A DNA stretch of 64,000 bases from Clostridium sp. 1001271st1 H5 (GCF_005845215.1 NZ_SPHO01000007.1:1-64000), one strand, 5' to 3'. Counted from the first letter of the stretch, positions 17,584 to 27,274 are shown. Program-made: numbers and translations. Notes: generated from the letters alone by a model not told the origin.

Positions 17584-18000
17584 TTATGCTCTCTTTACAG
17601 CCTTAACCTGAACCGATACCCCTTCTTCCAGTTCCACGCTCACGCTGAGCTTGCCGCTCATGTTGGTCTTCATGCTGCCCACGGCCACACCGTCAACGTA
17701 AACCTCGTAATCCGTATCGTTCTCAAGCTGTATGGTAATCTGTGCATCCCTGCTGCCTTCCACCGCGAATTCCACGTCCTCATCCGTAACCTTAAAATGC
17801 TCTGCAGCTGTTCCGGGTACAGATTCATAAACAAACATGTCATTGCGCTCCAGTTTGGTAATCTCGTTGTAGGTCTTGACCTTGTACATGTCTCCCTGAT
17901 ATTCGAAATCGGACTTCTTAGCCTTCTGTCCTAACTTGTAATTGCCAAAACTAATGGTGCCATCCTGCTCTGTGCAGATTAACTCTTCAATGACCGGCAT
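17584..18000 (-). CDS. small beta-rich protein, 138 aa (function unknown)
   Basis: Not assignable to a functional family with certainty; similar Lachnospiraceae proteins are sometimes labelled 'endosialidase', which I do not trust. It has a beta-strand-rich N-terminal part (residues 1-85) and a C-terminal PEGA-like or Ig-like module (ITIQLENDTDYEVYVDGVAVGSM, then LSVSVELEEGVSVQVKA). There is no signal peptide, so it acts in the cytoplasm unless exported by other means. AGGAGG precedes ATG 18000. It lies between clpC and radA and has its own terminator. Confidence 0.6.
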   Translation of the reverse strand: MPVIEELICTEQDGTISFGNYKLGQKAKKSDFEYQGDMYKVKTYNEITKLERNDMFVYESVPGTAAEHFKVTDEDVEFAVEGSRDAQITIQLENDTDYEVYVDGVAVGSMKTNMSGKLSVSVELEEGVSVQVKAVKRA

Positions 18001-18118
18001 CTTCTTATCCTCCTGCTAATTGTGCTTAAGTATAACCTCTTCATAAAAATTATACAACAATTACCGAGAAATAACTAGTGAAAATATTCTTAATTTGTAT
18101 AAACTGCCGGAGAAGCCC

Positions 18119-20710
18119 TTAAGCCTTGGGCGCCGCAGTATCCTTCTTCCTGCCGGAAGCGCGGCCGGCGCCGCCCTTGCCCCTGACGGCCTTGCTTTTA
18201 TCCTCAGAGCCGTCCTTAGCTGCCGCGGGCTTTAAGGCCGCCTTTGCCCTGGTCCTGGCTGCCTTTTCCTTCACGGTGAAGGTAAGCTTTTCCCCGTCAA
18301 ATCCCACTTCCACCTGGGAGCCGGCTTTGATGCGGCCATCCAGCATCTCCTCCGCCATCCGGTCCTCCACCAGGTTCTGTATGGTCCGTCTCAGAGGTCT
18401 TGCCCCGTATTTCTCATCATATCCCTTATCAATCAGGTGCTCCCTGGCGCTGTCCGCAACCTCCAGTCCAATGCCCAGCTGTTCCTTGCAGCGCTTGCCG
18501 ATGGTGCCCAGCATAATGTCTGCGATTCCCTTGATATGTTCCCTTGTAAGCTGGTGGAACACGATGATTTCGTCAATACGGTTTAAAAACTCCGGCTTGA
18601 AGAGCCGTTTCACCTCATCCATGACACGGTCCTTCATAAAGGTATAATCCGCCTTGGCATCGCTCACCATGCCGAATCCCAGACGCTTGGGGGAAATGAT
18701 GTTCTCCGCCCCTGCATTGGAGGTCATGATGATGATGGTATTCTTAAAGTCAATCTTGCGCCCCTGGGCATCTGTGATATGACCGTCGTCCAGTACCTGC
18801 AGCAGGATGTTGAACACATCCGGATGCGCCTTTTCTATCTCATCGAACAGGATGACGCAGTAGGGATTGCGGCGGACCTTTTCACTGAGCTGCCCTCCCT
18901 CATCATATCCCACATATCCTGGCGGCGACCCTATCATTTTGGACACGCTGTGCTTTTCCATGTATTCGGACATATCCACGCGAATCAGGGCGTTCTCCGT
19001 ACCGAACATGGCCTCTGACAATGCCTTGGACAGCTCTGTCTTTCCCACGCCCGTGGGTCCCAGGAACAGGAAGGAGCCGATGGGGCGCTTGGGGTCCTTA
19101 AGGCCCACCCTGCCTCTGCGGATGGCCTTGGAAATGGCGGTAACCGCCTCCTCCTGGCCCACCACCCTCTGGTGCAGGATGCCTTCCAGGTTCCTAAGAC
19201 GCTCTGATTCCTCCTCAGCCAGCTTCCTGACCGGGATTCTGGTCCAGCCGGATACCACGTCCGCAATCTCGTTGTCACTGACAACCAGCTTTCTGGTTTC
19301 CTTGTCCTTCTGCCATTTTTCCATGGTCTGGGTTATCTTCTCCCGTATTTTCTCCTGCTTCTTCTTTATCTCTCCCGCCTTCTCGTAGGCCTCCTTCTTG
19401 ATGGCCTCCTCCTTGGCTTCCTCCAGGCCGTCAATCTCAGCCTCGTATTCCTTAATTCTGGCCGGCTTTGTGTAGTTTTGAAGGCGTACCTTGGAAGCGG
19501 CCTCGTCGATAAGGTCAATGGCCTTATCCGGCAGGAACCTGTCGTTGATATAACGGCTGGACAGCTTTACTGCCGCCTCCAGGGCGCCGTCCGTAATTTC
19601 CACCTTGTGATGCTCCTCATAGCGGCTCCTCAGCCCCTTAAGGATGGCCACGGACTCTTCCTCTGTGGGTTCATCCACGGTCACCGGCTGGAAACGGCGT
19701 TCCAGGGCAGAATCCTTTTCAATATATTTGCGGTATTCATTGATGGTGGTGGCTCCAATCAGCTGTATCTCACCTCTGGCCAGGGATGGCTTTAATATAT
19801 TGGACGCATCCAGGGCGCCCTCCGCACCGCCTGCACCGATGATGGTGTGTATCTCGTCAATAAACAGCAGCACATCGCCGGATTCCACCACCTCGGCAAT
19901 CACCTTCTTGATGCGCTCCTCAAACTCACCCCTGTATTTGGAGCCTGCCACCATGCCGGACAAATCCAGGGTCACCACTCTTTTATCCGCAATGGTTTCA
20001 GGCACATTGCCGGATGCAATCATCTGGGCCAGCCCCTCTACCACCGCTGTTTTGCCCACGCCGGGTTCACCAATCAGACATGGGTTATTCTTGGTGCGCC
20101 GGCTCAGAATCTGTATCACACGCTGAATCTCCTGCTCCCTTCCTATGACAGGGTCCAGTTTCCCCGCGGATGCCAGCTGGGTCAGGTTCCTGCTGTAGCT
20201 GTCCAGGGTAGGTGTTGCATTGCCCCGTTTCCCTGCCCTGGCTCCCTGCAGGTCATCCTTTGCAGCAGGGGCGTCCTCACCCATGGCTGCCAGTAGGTCG
20301 ATGTATAGCTTCTGTATATTGACTCCAATGGTGTTGAGAAGACGGCTGGCCACACAATCCCCTTCCCTCAGCATGGCAATCAGGATGTGCTCTGTTCCTA
20401 TCTGGGCAGCCTTAAAACGTACCGCCTCCCTGTAGCTGTTCTCTATGACCCTGCGGGCCCTGGGGGTATATGCTGTCCTGTCTGCGGTCTGTACCGTTGG
20501 ATTGGGTGCAATGAGCTGGCTGACCAGTTCAATGACGCGGTCCTCCTCCACCCCGTTTTCCTCCAGTACCTTGGCCGCCACTCCGGTCCCTTCCTGCAGC
20601 AGGCCGATGAGCAGATGCTCCGTGCCCACGTATCCATGGTTCAGAGTCTCCGCCACGCCCACTGCCAGCCCAAGCGCTTCCTGGGCCTGTGGTGTATATC
20701 GTTCCATCAT
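18119..20710 (-). CDS. clpC: ATP-dependent Clp protease ATPase subunit ClpC
   Basis: An 863-residue HSP100 unfoldase that feeds ClpP. Two Clp_N repeats (about 1-145) are followed by AAA+ domain 1 (Walker [11 protein letters not shown]), a coiled middle domain with a UVR segment ([22 protein letters not shown] is split across it), AAA+ domain 2 (Walker [11 protein letters not shown]) and the D2-small domain. The last ~45 residues form an unusual Lys/Ala/Gly-rich tail absent from typical ClpC. I chose the tandem ATG at 20710, 10 nt after AAGGAGG. Together with McsA and McsB it forms the arginine-phosphorylation-directed proteolysis system. Confidence 0.97.
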   Translation of the reverse strand: MMERYTPQAQEALGLAVGVAETLNHGYVGTEHLLIGLLQEGTGVAAKVLEENGVEEDRVIELVSQLIAPNPTVQTADRTAYTPRARRVIENSYREAVRFKAAQIGTEHILIAMLREGDCVASRLLNTIGVNIQKLYIDLLAAMGEDAPAAKDDLQGARAGKRGNATPTLDSYSRNLTQLASAGKLDPVIGREQEIQRVIQILSRRTKNNPCLIGEPGVGKTAVVEGLAQMIASGNVPETIADKRVVTLDLSGMVAGSKYRGEFEERIKKVIAEVVESGDVLLFIDEIHTIIGAGGAEGALDASNILKPSLARGEIQLIGATTINEYRKYIEKDSALERRFQPVTVDEPTEEESVAILKGLRSRYEEHHKVEITDGALEAAVKLSSRYINDRFLPDKAIDLIDEAASKVRLQNYTKPARIKEYEAEIDGLEEAKEEAIKKEAYEKAGEIKKKQEKIREKITQTMEKWQKDKETRKLVVSDNEIADVVSGWTRIPVRKLAEEESERLRNLEGILHQRVVGQEEAVTAISKAIRRGRVGLKDPKRPIGSFLFLGPTGVGKTELSKALSEAMFGTENALIRVDMSEYMEKHSVSKMIGSPPGYVGYDEGGQLSEKVRRNPYCVILFDEIEKAHPDVFNILLQVLDDGHITDAQGRKIDFKNTIIIMTSNAGAENIISPKRLGFGMVSDAKADYTFMKDRVMDEVKRLFKPEFLNRIDEIIVFHQLTREHIKGIADIMLGTIGKRCKEQLGIGLEVADSAREHLIDKGYDEKYGARPLRRTIQNLVEDRMAEEMLDGRIKAGSQVEVGFDGEKLTFTVKEKAARTRAKAALKPAAAKDGSEDKSKAVRGKGGAGRASGRKKDTAAPKA

Positions 20711-20763
20711 AATGTCATGTCCTCCTTGCAAGTGTGTTAAATCCGGCCCTGCCCGCGGCAGGG

Positions 20764-21798
20764 CTAGATTATCTCAGGCAGGTTCTGCCTTATATAAGCT
20801 GCCCTCACAGCGTCCATCTCATCCTTATCCAGCGGCCGTTTGGACCACAGATTTAAGTTGGCCGGCTTAATTCCTATAATCAGGCTGTAAAGGGAGTATT
20901 CTTCCTTAAACTTTAACAGGCCGTCCTCTTCCCCTGCCATGAGCTGGGAAATGAATATCCTGGCATCCTTCTCCGATATCTTCCTGGCATACTTAAGAAC
21001 GCCGTAGGACTTATAAGCCTCGTCCTCCCGCTCCAGACGCTGGGTATTAAGGGTCGCGCTCCTGACCCGCATTTCCTGGTTGTTGAGCTGGGCCGCTGCC
21101 TTTGTCACCAATTCCACGATTTCCTTCTCGGACTGTCCCAGGGTACGCTGGTTGGACACCTCGTAGAGGCTTCCGTAGTTGTCGCTTCCCTCTCCGTACA
21201 GGCCGCGGATTGCAGTGCCGAACCGGCTCATATCGGCCACAATGCTCTGGAACTTGCGCACCTGGGACAAGGTGGGCAGGTGAAGCACCGCGCAGGCCCG
21301 CAGGCCCGTTCCCACATTGGTGGGGAAGGAGGTCAGGTAACCGTACTTTTCGTCAAATGCATATGAAAACCTCTCATTGACATAATCATCCAGCACATCC
21401 GCCTTCTGCCACAGTTCATCCAGCTTAAGGCCGGGGGCCAGCATCTGCATACGGATGTGGTCATCCCCGCCCAGTACAACACTTCCCGACTCATCGGCCG
21501 ACAGCAGCAGGCCCGACGGCTCCTTCCGGCTGACGCAGGCCATGTTGAGAATCCGGCGCTCCCTGAGGGCCATCTTCTCCAGCTCCTGCATCTGGTCCAG
21601 CTGGCTGTAGCTCAGCTCCCGGCCATCCGGGTCCTTAAGCTCCTTAAGTCCCTCCCTGAGACGTTCCACCATCTCGCCGCACTGGGCCGAGGTCATTCTG
21701 GATGGGAACACATATTCATCCCAGTTGCGCGCCAGGCGGATGCGGCTGTATATCACATTGGAATTCCTGCTGTCTATTTCCTCAAACCATTTACTCAT
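20764..21798 (-). CDS. mcsB: protein arginine kinase McsB
   Basis: A 344-residue phosphagen-kinase-fold enzyme that phosphorylates protein arginines, marking them for ClpC. It shows the bacterial arginine-kinase features: VIYSRIRLARNWDEYVFPSR near the N-terminus, ILNMACVSRKEPSG, the FPTNVGTGLRACAVLHLP catalytic segment, and RGLYGEGSDNYGSLYEVSNQ. Its start overlaps the mcsA end by 8 nt with AAGGAGG inside mcsA, so the two are translationally coupled. Confidence 0.96.
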   Translation of the reverse strand: MSKWFEEIDSRNSNVIYSRIRLARNWDEYVFPSRMTSAQCGEMVERLREGLKELKDPDGRELSYSQLDQMQELEKMALRERRILNMACVSRKEPSGLLLSADESGSVVLGGDDHIRMQMLAPGLKLDELWQKADVLDDYVNERFSYAFDEKYGYLTSFPTNVGTGLRACAVLHLPTLSQVRKFQSIVADMSRFGTAIRGLYGEGSDNYGSLYEVSNQRTLGQSEKEIVELVTKAAAQLNNQEMRVRSATLNTQRLEREDEAYKSYGVLKYARKISEKDARIFISQLMAGEEDGLLKFKEEYSLYSLIIGIKPANLNLWSKRPLDKDEMDAVRAAYIRQNLPEII

Positions 21799-22408
21799 GG
21801 ATTCCAGCCTCCTTTTTCAGTTCCTTAATCTGGTCCCGGTAACTGGCCGCCAGTTCATATTCCTCCTGACGCACTGCTTCCTTTAACTTGGTATCCAGTT
21901 CCTTAATCTGTTTTCTCGCCACGGCGGTCTGTGAATCCTGGGAACCGTCTTCTTCCGGGCTGACTGCATTCTCCTCTGCGCCTGTTCCTGCTCCTGCGGC
22001 TGCCTCCGGATGTTCTTTTTCAAATGTGCTTCTGTACTTGGGATGCTTGCCCTTATGGCTTTCGCTTCCCTGAAGCTGCTTCATCTTATCATTGATAAAC
22101 AAATCAAACACGCCGTAACAGTCAGCGCATCCAAACCGGCTGTTCTCCACAAAGTCGTCGAAGCTGGTGCCGCAGGTAGGGCAGACCACACTTCCCCTCA
22201 CATCGGTTTCCTCCTCGTCGTCCTCCAGACCCAGAAGGCCGGAGAGAAGCTTTCCCAATGGGAACTCCCCATCCAGGAGAGCGGAGTACTGGCCGAAATC
22301 CATCTCCTTCGCACAGTGGGAGCAAAGGTTATGTTCCGTCTTCACGCCATTGATTATCTCAGTGTATTTTATCGTGGCTTCCCGGATTTTACATCTTTCA
22401 CATAACAT
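21791..22408 (-). CDS. mcsA: McsA, zinc-finger activator of McsB
   Basis: A 205-residue protein with two treble-clef-like zinc-finger regions (Cys3/Cys6 with Cys29/Cys32; then CPTCG...CADCYGVF) and a C-terminal UVR coiled-coil (about 165-203, LKEAVRQEEYELAASYRDQIKEL). McsA binds and activates McsB and stabilises the ClpC adaptor complex. The linker (about 125-160) is Ala/Gly/Glu-rich and looks disordered. GGAGG precedes ATG 22408, and a TATAAT lies just before that site. Confidence 0.92.
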   Translation of the reverse strand: MLCERCKIREATIKYTEIINGVKTEHNLCSHCAKEMDFGQYSALLDGEFPLGKLLSGLLGLEDDEEETDVRGSVVCPTCGTSFDDFVENSRFGCADCYGVFDLFINDKMKQLQGSESHKGKHPKYRSTFEKEHPEAAAGAGTGAEENAVSPEEDGSQDSQTAVARKQIKELDTKLKEAVRQEEYELAASYRDQIKELKKEAGIHE

Positions 22409-22480
22409 ACGAATCCTCCATTATTATACAAAACCGCACCCGGACATTGCGGACAGCGGTTCTCTGTTTTCAGGCACTTC

Positions 22481-22894
22481 CTAACCTTCCCCAGTCTCCT
22501 GGCCGTCTTCCGTCCCCATACACCCGCGGGTGTATTTATCATAAATCTCATCCACCAGATGATGGATTTCGTCCCGGCTGATATCCTTGCAGATGCCCCA
22601 GGCCAACACCACATCCAGGTTCCCCCGCATATCGTCAATGGCCTGAATCTTATCCACATCCAGGCTGACCACAGCGCCCTTGCGCCGGTCCAGCTTCACA
22701 AAGCCTTCCTGGCGCAGCACAGAGTATGCCTTATTAACTGTATGCATGTTAATGCCGATATAATCAGCCATTTGACGGACAGAGGGCAATGTATCCCCCT
22801 CCCGTATCATATCCGTGGCAATCCCCATGATTATCTGGTTGCGCAGCTGTATATAGATTGCTTCATCACTGTTGAAATCAATCTTCAAGAACAT
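22481..22894 (-). CDS. GntR family (YtrA-type) transcriptional regulator
   Basis: A short GntR regulator of about 137 residues with the winged helix at 10-75 (AIYIQLRNQIIMGIATDMIREGDTLPSVRQMADYIG is its core, followed by MHTVNKAYSVLRQEGFVKL) and a ~60-residue C-terminal helical segment, the YtrA layout without a large ligand domain. I chose ATG 22894 with GGTGG upstream. It stands first in the mcsA-mcsB-clpC cluster, where ctsR is found in Bacillus and many Clostridia; no CtsR-like protein or heptad box (GGTCAAA repeats) is visible. It may control this operon. Confidence 0.88.
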   Translation of the reverse strand: MFLKIDFNSDEAIYIQLRNQIIMGIATDMIREGDTLPSVRQMADYIGINMHTVNKAYSVLRQEGFVKLDRRKGAVVSLDVDKIQAIDDMRGNLDVVLAWGICKDISRDEIHHLVDEIYDKYTRGCMGTEDGQETGEG

Positions 22895-22929
22895 AAAACC
22901 ACCATCTTTCGTTTTGTGTAACAAGGAAA

Positions 22930-22966
22930 GTTATATTTGTTCTACAAGCAATATAACACTTGTTAT
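22930..22966. promoter_or_regulatory. overlapping palindromes upstream of the GntR gene (candidate operator)
   Basis: GTTATATTTGTT (22930-22941) and AAGCAATATAAC (22946-22957) form a 10-of-12 inverted repeat with spacer CTAC. It overlaps a second perfect palindrome, ATAACA-CT-TGTTAT (22953-22966). The pair lies 36-72 nt before the regulator ATG, as expected for GntR autoregulation. Confidence 0.5.
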
Positions 22967-23017
22967 TATTATCATAGCAAGGGAATAGGATTTCGTCAAG
23001 CGGAAATAACCGCCTAA

Positions 23018-23052
23018 AAGAGCGATACGGCTGACATCACCGTATCGCTCTT
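23018..23052 (-). terminator. terminator of the grd-like operon
   Basis: AAGAGCGATACGG (23018-23030) and CCGTATCGCTCTT (23040-23052) form a perfect 13 bp stem with a 9 nt loop, followed on the minus strand by TTAGG after the stem's own CTCTT. It lies 68 nt after the selenoprotein gene stop. Confidence 0.8.
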
Positions 23053-23119
23053 CTGGTTATCTTATGAATTGTCTCTTCTGCCTCAAAAAGGCCATCTTTG
23101 AAAAAGCACTGGAAAAATA

Positions 23120-24418
23120 TCAGAAAAACTCCTGTCCTGAAACCGCTGAAGAAACCGCCTTCAGCGCCCTGTCAACATAATTCCTGCGCATCTTAAGCTG
23201 CTCTTCCATAGGCAGGTCAATGTCGCTGCACGGGTTGTTAATGGCTATTCCCGGAATGACCCTCGGGCTTCCTATGCTCTTTGCCACAGCCGTCATATTG
23301 GTGATAAGGGCAGTGGGGATACCGGCCTTCTCAATTTCATTTACCATGGTTGCACCGCAACGCGTACAGCTGCCTCATGTGGCCACCAGGATTGCGGCCT
23401 GGATGCCGTCCATCTTAAGCTGCTCCACGATTTCACGCCCCATCTTCCTGGCTTCCTTCAAAATCGTGAGGTTTCCGGTTGTCACATAGTAATAATCATC
23501 CAGTTTACCGATTTTCCCTTCCTTTTCCGCTGCCTTTAAGGCTGCAAGGGGAACCAGCACCTCCGGGTCTTCGTTTACATTATTTGTGCTGAATCCGCCG
23601 TGGACGCTGTAAAACTCATTTTTCTTAAACGCATCCAGCCCTGTTATATCATACCGTTTCCAGACAGATGCCGAACCGGAGGGAATCCTGTCAGGATTGC
23701 CTATAGGCACAAGGCTTCCCGTGGTAATAACTGCAATTTTTGCCTTCCCCGCGTCCACGGGAGCCGCCGGAACCACCGCATCCTCCTGCTCGATGGGAAA
23801 CTCTGTCTTATAAGGCTGTCCCTTTAATTTGGACAGCATCATCCTTACCGCCCTGTCGGCAGGCGCCTCCTCACATTTGACGCTGACCCTTACGCCGCGG
23901 GGATAATAACCTTCGGCGTCAGCCCAGAGGATTTCTTCCCCGGCCAGGACCTTGGCCGCCAGGCCTGCCATGGCCGATGCATCCTGTCTCATTTTTACTG
24001 CGCTTTTGCTGCCGCGCATGATATAGACATCCGGCGTTTTTGCATAGGCGGCCACGCCCGGATTTTCCTCATTCATACTGGTAATTGCGGTCACATGGTA
24101 CTTTTCCGTGACGTACCTGCAGATTTCGCCGCAGCTCATGCCATAGCGCCCTGACTGGAACGCCGGACCGGCCAGGAACAGGTCAAATTCAACTCCCTCC
24201 AGAAGCTTATCAATGATTCCGATTGCCTCATCCCTGCGGCTGGTCATGAAGTTATCGCCGCATATAATGGTATGGGTTATTTCTGCATCCTTTAAACCTG
24301 CCAGAATCACGCTGCCCGGTCCCACCGGTCCCTCCTGGATGGAGGGCGCATAGTCAGCCTTGTCTTCGCCTCCTATGCCGCCGAAAAACTGGTTTATATA
24401 CATGACAATTCGTTTCAC
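23120..24418 (-). CDS. GrdB-type selenoprotein, component B subunit of a glycine/sarcosine/betaine reductase-like enzyme (TGA read as selenocysteine)
   Basis: One 432-residue gene interrupted by an in-frame TGA (23375-23377). The 347 residues before it and 84 after it together match a GrdB/GrdF/GrdI subunit (usually about 435 aa). The context is ILVAT-U-GSCTRCGATM, that is Sec348, Cys351 and Cys354 in a UxxCxxC motif, which is the active site of the Grd component B selenoproteins. These bind an amine through a pyruvoyl partner and reductively cleave it, passing an acetyl group to selenoprotein GrdA. The start is GTG 24418, 8 nt after AGGAGG; the GrdE-like gene ends 15 nt upstream. A SECIS-like hairpin follows the TGA. 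An ordinary gene caller would split this into a truncated protein and a 75-aa fragment. The substrate (glycine, sarcosine, betaine or another amine) cannot be told. Confidence 0.92.
23345..23377 (-). promoter_or_regulatory. SECIS-like element following the UGA codon
   Basis: On the minus strand, 18 nt after UGA there is a GGU apical loop closed by the perfect stem GUUGC/GCAAC (23349-23361), with three more pairs (UAC/GUA) below an internal loop. A G-starting small loop 16-37 nt downstream of UGA is the bacterial SECIS pattern, and the 18 nt distance equals that in E. coli fdhF. It would recruit SelB. Confidence 0.75.
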
Positions 24419-24433
24419 AGTCCATTCCTCCTA

Positions 24434-25732
24434 TTAATATTCTTTTACGGCCCGCTTCAGCCACGCTGCCGGATTGCCGCCGCATGCCAGCGCATATGTA
24501 TTGATGATGACGGAATGGTCCGGTCTCAGGCTGGGCCCCAGGGTGGTATGGGTAGACCAGGCGCCATAGTAATAATCCCTGACCAGGGATTCATCATCGC
24601 CTATGACCTTATCCATGGGCGGAAGCTCAATGATGGTAGAGGTTTCCCCCACAGACACGATTGCATCGGCTTTTGAATCCGTATATACCTTCCCGATATG
24701 CTCATCCATAATGCCCACTGTTTTAATTCCCTTGTCTTCCAGACGGCTTAACAGGTAAAAGGTGTCCACATCTACATTGCTTCCTCCTCCCCACTCATGC
24801 ACAAAGGCGCCATCCAGTTTCAGAAGCTCTGCTATCTCAGCCGTACTGATGGAATTGCGGAGCTTCATGCTGTCCGACACATCGGCAGGGGACAGAATGA
24901 CTCCCGCAAAATCAATGGTCTTTCCATGTTCCTGGTAGAGCCGTTTAATCATGGGCAGATTCTGGCAGTCATATGTGGTAAGCGCCTGCCCTGCCAGTCC
25001 CATGCCTCCCAGCAGGAATCCGTCCAGAATCTCCTGGGGATGGACCAGTAGGGGCATCATGTTATTGCAGTCCTGGCCAAGGAACAAATCATTGATTCCT
25101 TTTGCCAGCTGGCTGATTACGGTCATCACATACCCCACCCTGGGAAGCTGTCTTTCTCCGGCCTGCCGTTCTCCTTCCTCCCAGTCATAACACTCCCACT
25201 GTTCCGGCTCCCTGCCGGCCAGTGTCTTCCCCAGATATTCCGCCATATAATGGGCGGATATGCGGAATTCATCCTCCTCCCTCAGGGTATAATCCAGGTC
25301 CTTTTCATTGGTCCTTTCCGCACAAATCACAAGGTTGGTGGTGGTGGAATGATAGCTGTATTCCGCCCCTGGTCCGCTCATGTCCAGAATGCCGTCTCCC
25401 ATGCTGCTGTAATGACCGCTGACCAGCACGGCGATTCCCTTCATGGCATAAAGCTGCCCTTCCCCACAGCGCGTGACAGGTCCTGTATACCCCGGAAACA
25501 GAGTCCTGCCATCCGGCCTGAACCTTGGCTCCACCGCTGCCTTGACCGGGCAGATTCTCACACTGTCTCCGGGATGGACGATATGCAGTTCAATGTTCTT
25601 AAGCTTTCCCTGGGGATTGATAACCTCCTTTGCCTCATCCCGGTTCACAGTCAGGACCCCGTCTTCAAAGGCTGTTTTACCGCCGAAGACAATATCCCTG
25701 ATATGAAAATTTCCGATTTCCAGTTTTTTCAC
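24434..25732 (-). CDS. GrdE/GrdG-type proprotein, component B alpha/beta subunit
   Basis: A 432-residue member of the GrdE/GrdG/GrdH family. These proproteins cleave themselves at a cysteine, leaving a carbonyl (pyruvoyl-type) group that forms a Schiff base with the substrate amine. Visible are an N-terminal HPGDSVRICPVKAAVEPRFR, the central QDCNNMMPLLVHPQEILDG and TTYDCQNLPMI (Cys222 and Cys256, either of which could be the processing residue; I cannot decide) and a C-terminal GGGSNVDVDTFYLL. The start is GTG 25732 with AGAGAGG 9 nt upstream. It directly precedes the selenoprotein gene, and the pair forms one component B. Confidence 0.9.
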   Translation of the reverse strand: MKKLEIGNFHIRDIVFGGKTAFEDGVLTVNRDEAKEVINPQGKLKNIELHIVHPGDSVRICPVKAAVEPRFRPDGRTLFPGYTGPVTRCGEGQLYAMKGIAVLVSGHYSSMGDGILDMSGPGAEYSYHSTTTNLVICAERTNEKDLDYTLREEDEFRISAHYMAEYLGKTLAGREPEQWECYDWEEGERQAGERQLPRVGYVMTVISQLAKGINDLFLGQDCNNMMPLLVHPQEILDGFLLGGMGLAGQALTTYDCQNLPMIKRLYQEHGKTIDFAGVILSPADVSDSMKLRNSISTAEIAELLKLDGAFVHEWGGGSNVDVDTFYLLSRLEDKGIKTVGIMDEHIGKVYTDSKADAIVSVGETSTIIELPPMDKVIGDDESLVRDYYYGAWSTHTTLGPSLRPDHSVIINTYALACGGNPAAWLKRAVKEY

Positions 25733-25765
25733 AATTTTACACCTCTCTTATCTCAGCTTCATTGA

Positions 25766-27274
25766 TTATTTGTTGCCGGCGGCAATGGCCGCCTGTATTT
25801 TATCCTTACTGCACCCCGGTTCAAAGAACACGTCCAGATGTTCCTTCTCCATTTCCGGCGTACAAAAGGACACCATAACCATCAGCAGGAAGGATACTGC
25901 GGTGCCCGGAACAAAGGAATGCACCACACTGGTAAGACCTGCAAAATACCAGATGATGGAGATGGCTGACCCCCCGATAATACCTGCCATGCATCCCTGC
26001 CTTGTGGCCCTCTTCCAGTAAAGCCCCAGGACCAGCGGAGCTGTAAAGGCCGCTCCCATGACGCCTGCTGACATGGTTGACAATGACCAGATAAAATCCG
26101 GCGGATAAATGGCTCCGATTACCACCACCACAAGAATAATGCCTGTGGCAGCCCTGGATATCCTGACCGATTTCCCGGAATCCTGTTTTGCATGGCTCCT
26201 GATGCAGTAGTAATCTTCGTATATGTCCTTTGTCACTGCGCCGGAGGATGTCAGTACCAGGGCAACCGTGGTGGAAAGTCCGGCTGCCAGTATCCCGCAG
26301 AGGAATATTCCGGATACAACCGCATTGGTATGCTCCGCCACCAGGGTGGGTACAATGGCGTCCACATTGTCAAAGGGCACTGCCCCAAAAAGCTTGAACG
26401 CCGCTGCGCCAATCATGGCAATGGAAACCATGAACACGATTTCCCATATAACTGCAACCCTCATTACAGTTCCAACGGTTCTGGAATCCTTAAGTCCCAT
26501 GAACTTTGTCACAAGCTGGGGCTGTCCAAAGGCAATCAGCGCCCATACCCCTGCCCAGCTGAACAGCTGTGCAAATGTCAGGCCGGAAGACGGGCGGATG
26601 TGGGAGGGCGACACGGAACCCATGTATGTGACTGCCTCCGTCACCCCGCCGCTTTTTGTGATAACAATGACTGCAACCAGCAGACAGGATACTGCAATCG
26701 TGATTCCCTGGATGATATCCGTGGTGGAAACACCCCAGTAACCGGCAGTTACCAGGTAGCAGAATGACACCAGGGCGATAACCACCACGCCCATGACGTA
26801 CGGAATCCCTACAATGGCATGCATGGCATCGGCAATGCCTTTCATGGCCGAGATTGCATAGGGAACCATCATGACCGATACAAGGGTTCCGCACAACAGC
26901 CTGAAACCATTGGACTTGTACCGGATAGCCAGAAAACCGGAGAGCGATACAACATTCAACCGTTCTGAAAGCGCCCGCATCTTTGGGGCAAATACAATGA
27001 AAATAAGAATGCAGCAGAAAAAAACGCTGACCATAATTTCAAATGCTGCATATCCAAGTCCGTAATTGTAATACATGGGCGGGTCCCCGATGATGGCAAC
27101 CGTACTGACATAGGCCGCCCCATAGGAAAGCGCGGTTGCCACAGGCCCCACCTGTCTTCCCCCAATCCAGAAATCATCTGATGATTTTACTTTCCGGCTC
27201 ATATAAAGACCAACGCAAATCAATATCCCCATATACACGACGGCCATAATAATCTGAACCCAACCTATTTGCAT
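25766..27274 (-). CDS. sodium:solute symporter (SSS family)
   Basis: A 502-residue transporter with about 13 hydrophobic segments and SSS hallmarks: an N-terminal SDDFWIGGRQVGPVATALSYGAAYVST region, AGYWGVSTTDIIQG, GQPQLVTKFMGLKD and a late FAGLTS segment. The family uses Na+ to import amino acids, sugars, betaine or pantothenate. It lies 33 nt upstream of the GrdE-like gene and 44 nt downstream of a 52-aa membrane protein, so it very likely imports the substrate of the reductase. Confidence 0.92.
   Translation of the reverse strand: MQIGWVQIIMAVVYMGILICVGLYMSRKVKSSDDFWIGGRQVGPVATALSYGAAYVSTVAIIGDPPMYYNYGLGYAAFEIMVSVFFCCILIFIVFAPKMRALSERLNVVSLSGFLAIRYKSNGFRLLCGTLVSVMMVPYAISAMKGIADAMHAIVGIPYVMGVVVIALVSFCYLVTAGYWGVSTTDIIQGITIAVSCLLVAVIVITKSGGVTEAVTYMGSVSPSHIRPSSGLTFAQLFSWAGVWALIAFGQPQLVTKFMGLKDSRTVGTVMRVAVIWEIVFMVSIAMIGAAAFKLFGAVPFDNVDAIVPTLVAEHTNAVVSGIFLCGILAAGLSTTVALVLTSSGAVTKDIYEDYYCIRSHAKQDSGKSVRISRAATGIILVVVVIGAIYPPDFIWSLSTMSAGVMGAAFTAPLVLGLYWKRATRQGCMAGIIGGSAISIIWYFAGLTSVVHSFVPGTAVSFLLMVMVSFCTPEMEKEHLDVFFEPGCSKDKIQAAIAAGNK

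Noticed and set aside
22427..22461. Terminator between the GntR gene and mcsA
   Set aside because: AACCGC/GCGGTT pair, but the inner stem does not form properly; too weak to call.
23347..23377. Possible frameshift or nonsense pseudogene in the GrdB-like gene
   Set aside because: The frame continues without an indel, the residue before and after fits the UxxCxxC active site, and a SECIS-like hairpin is present, so selenocysteine decoding is the better explanation.
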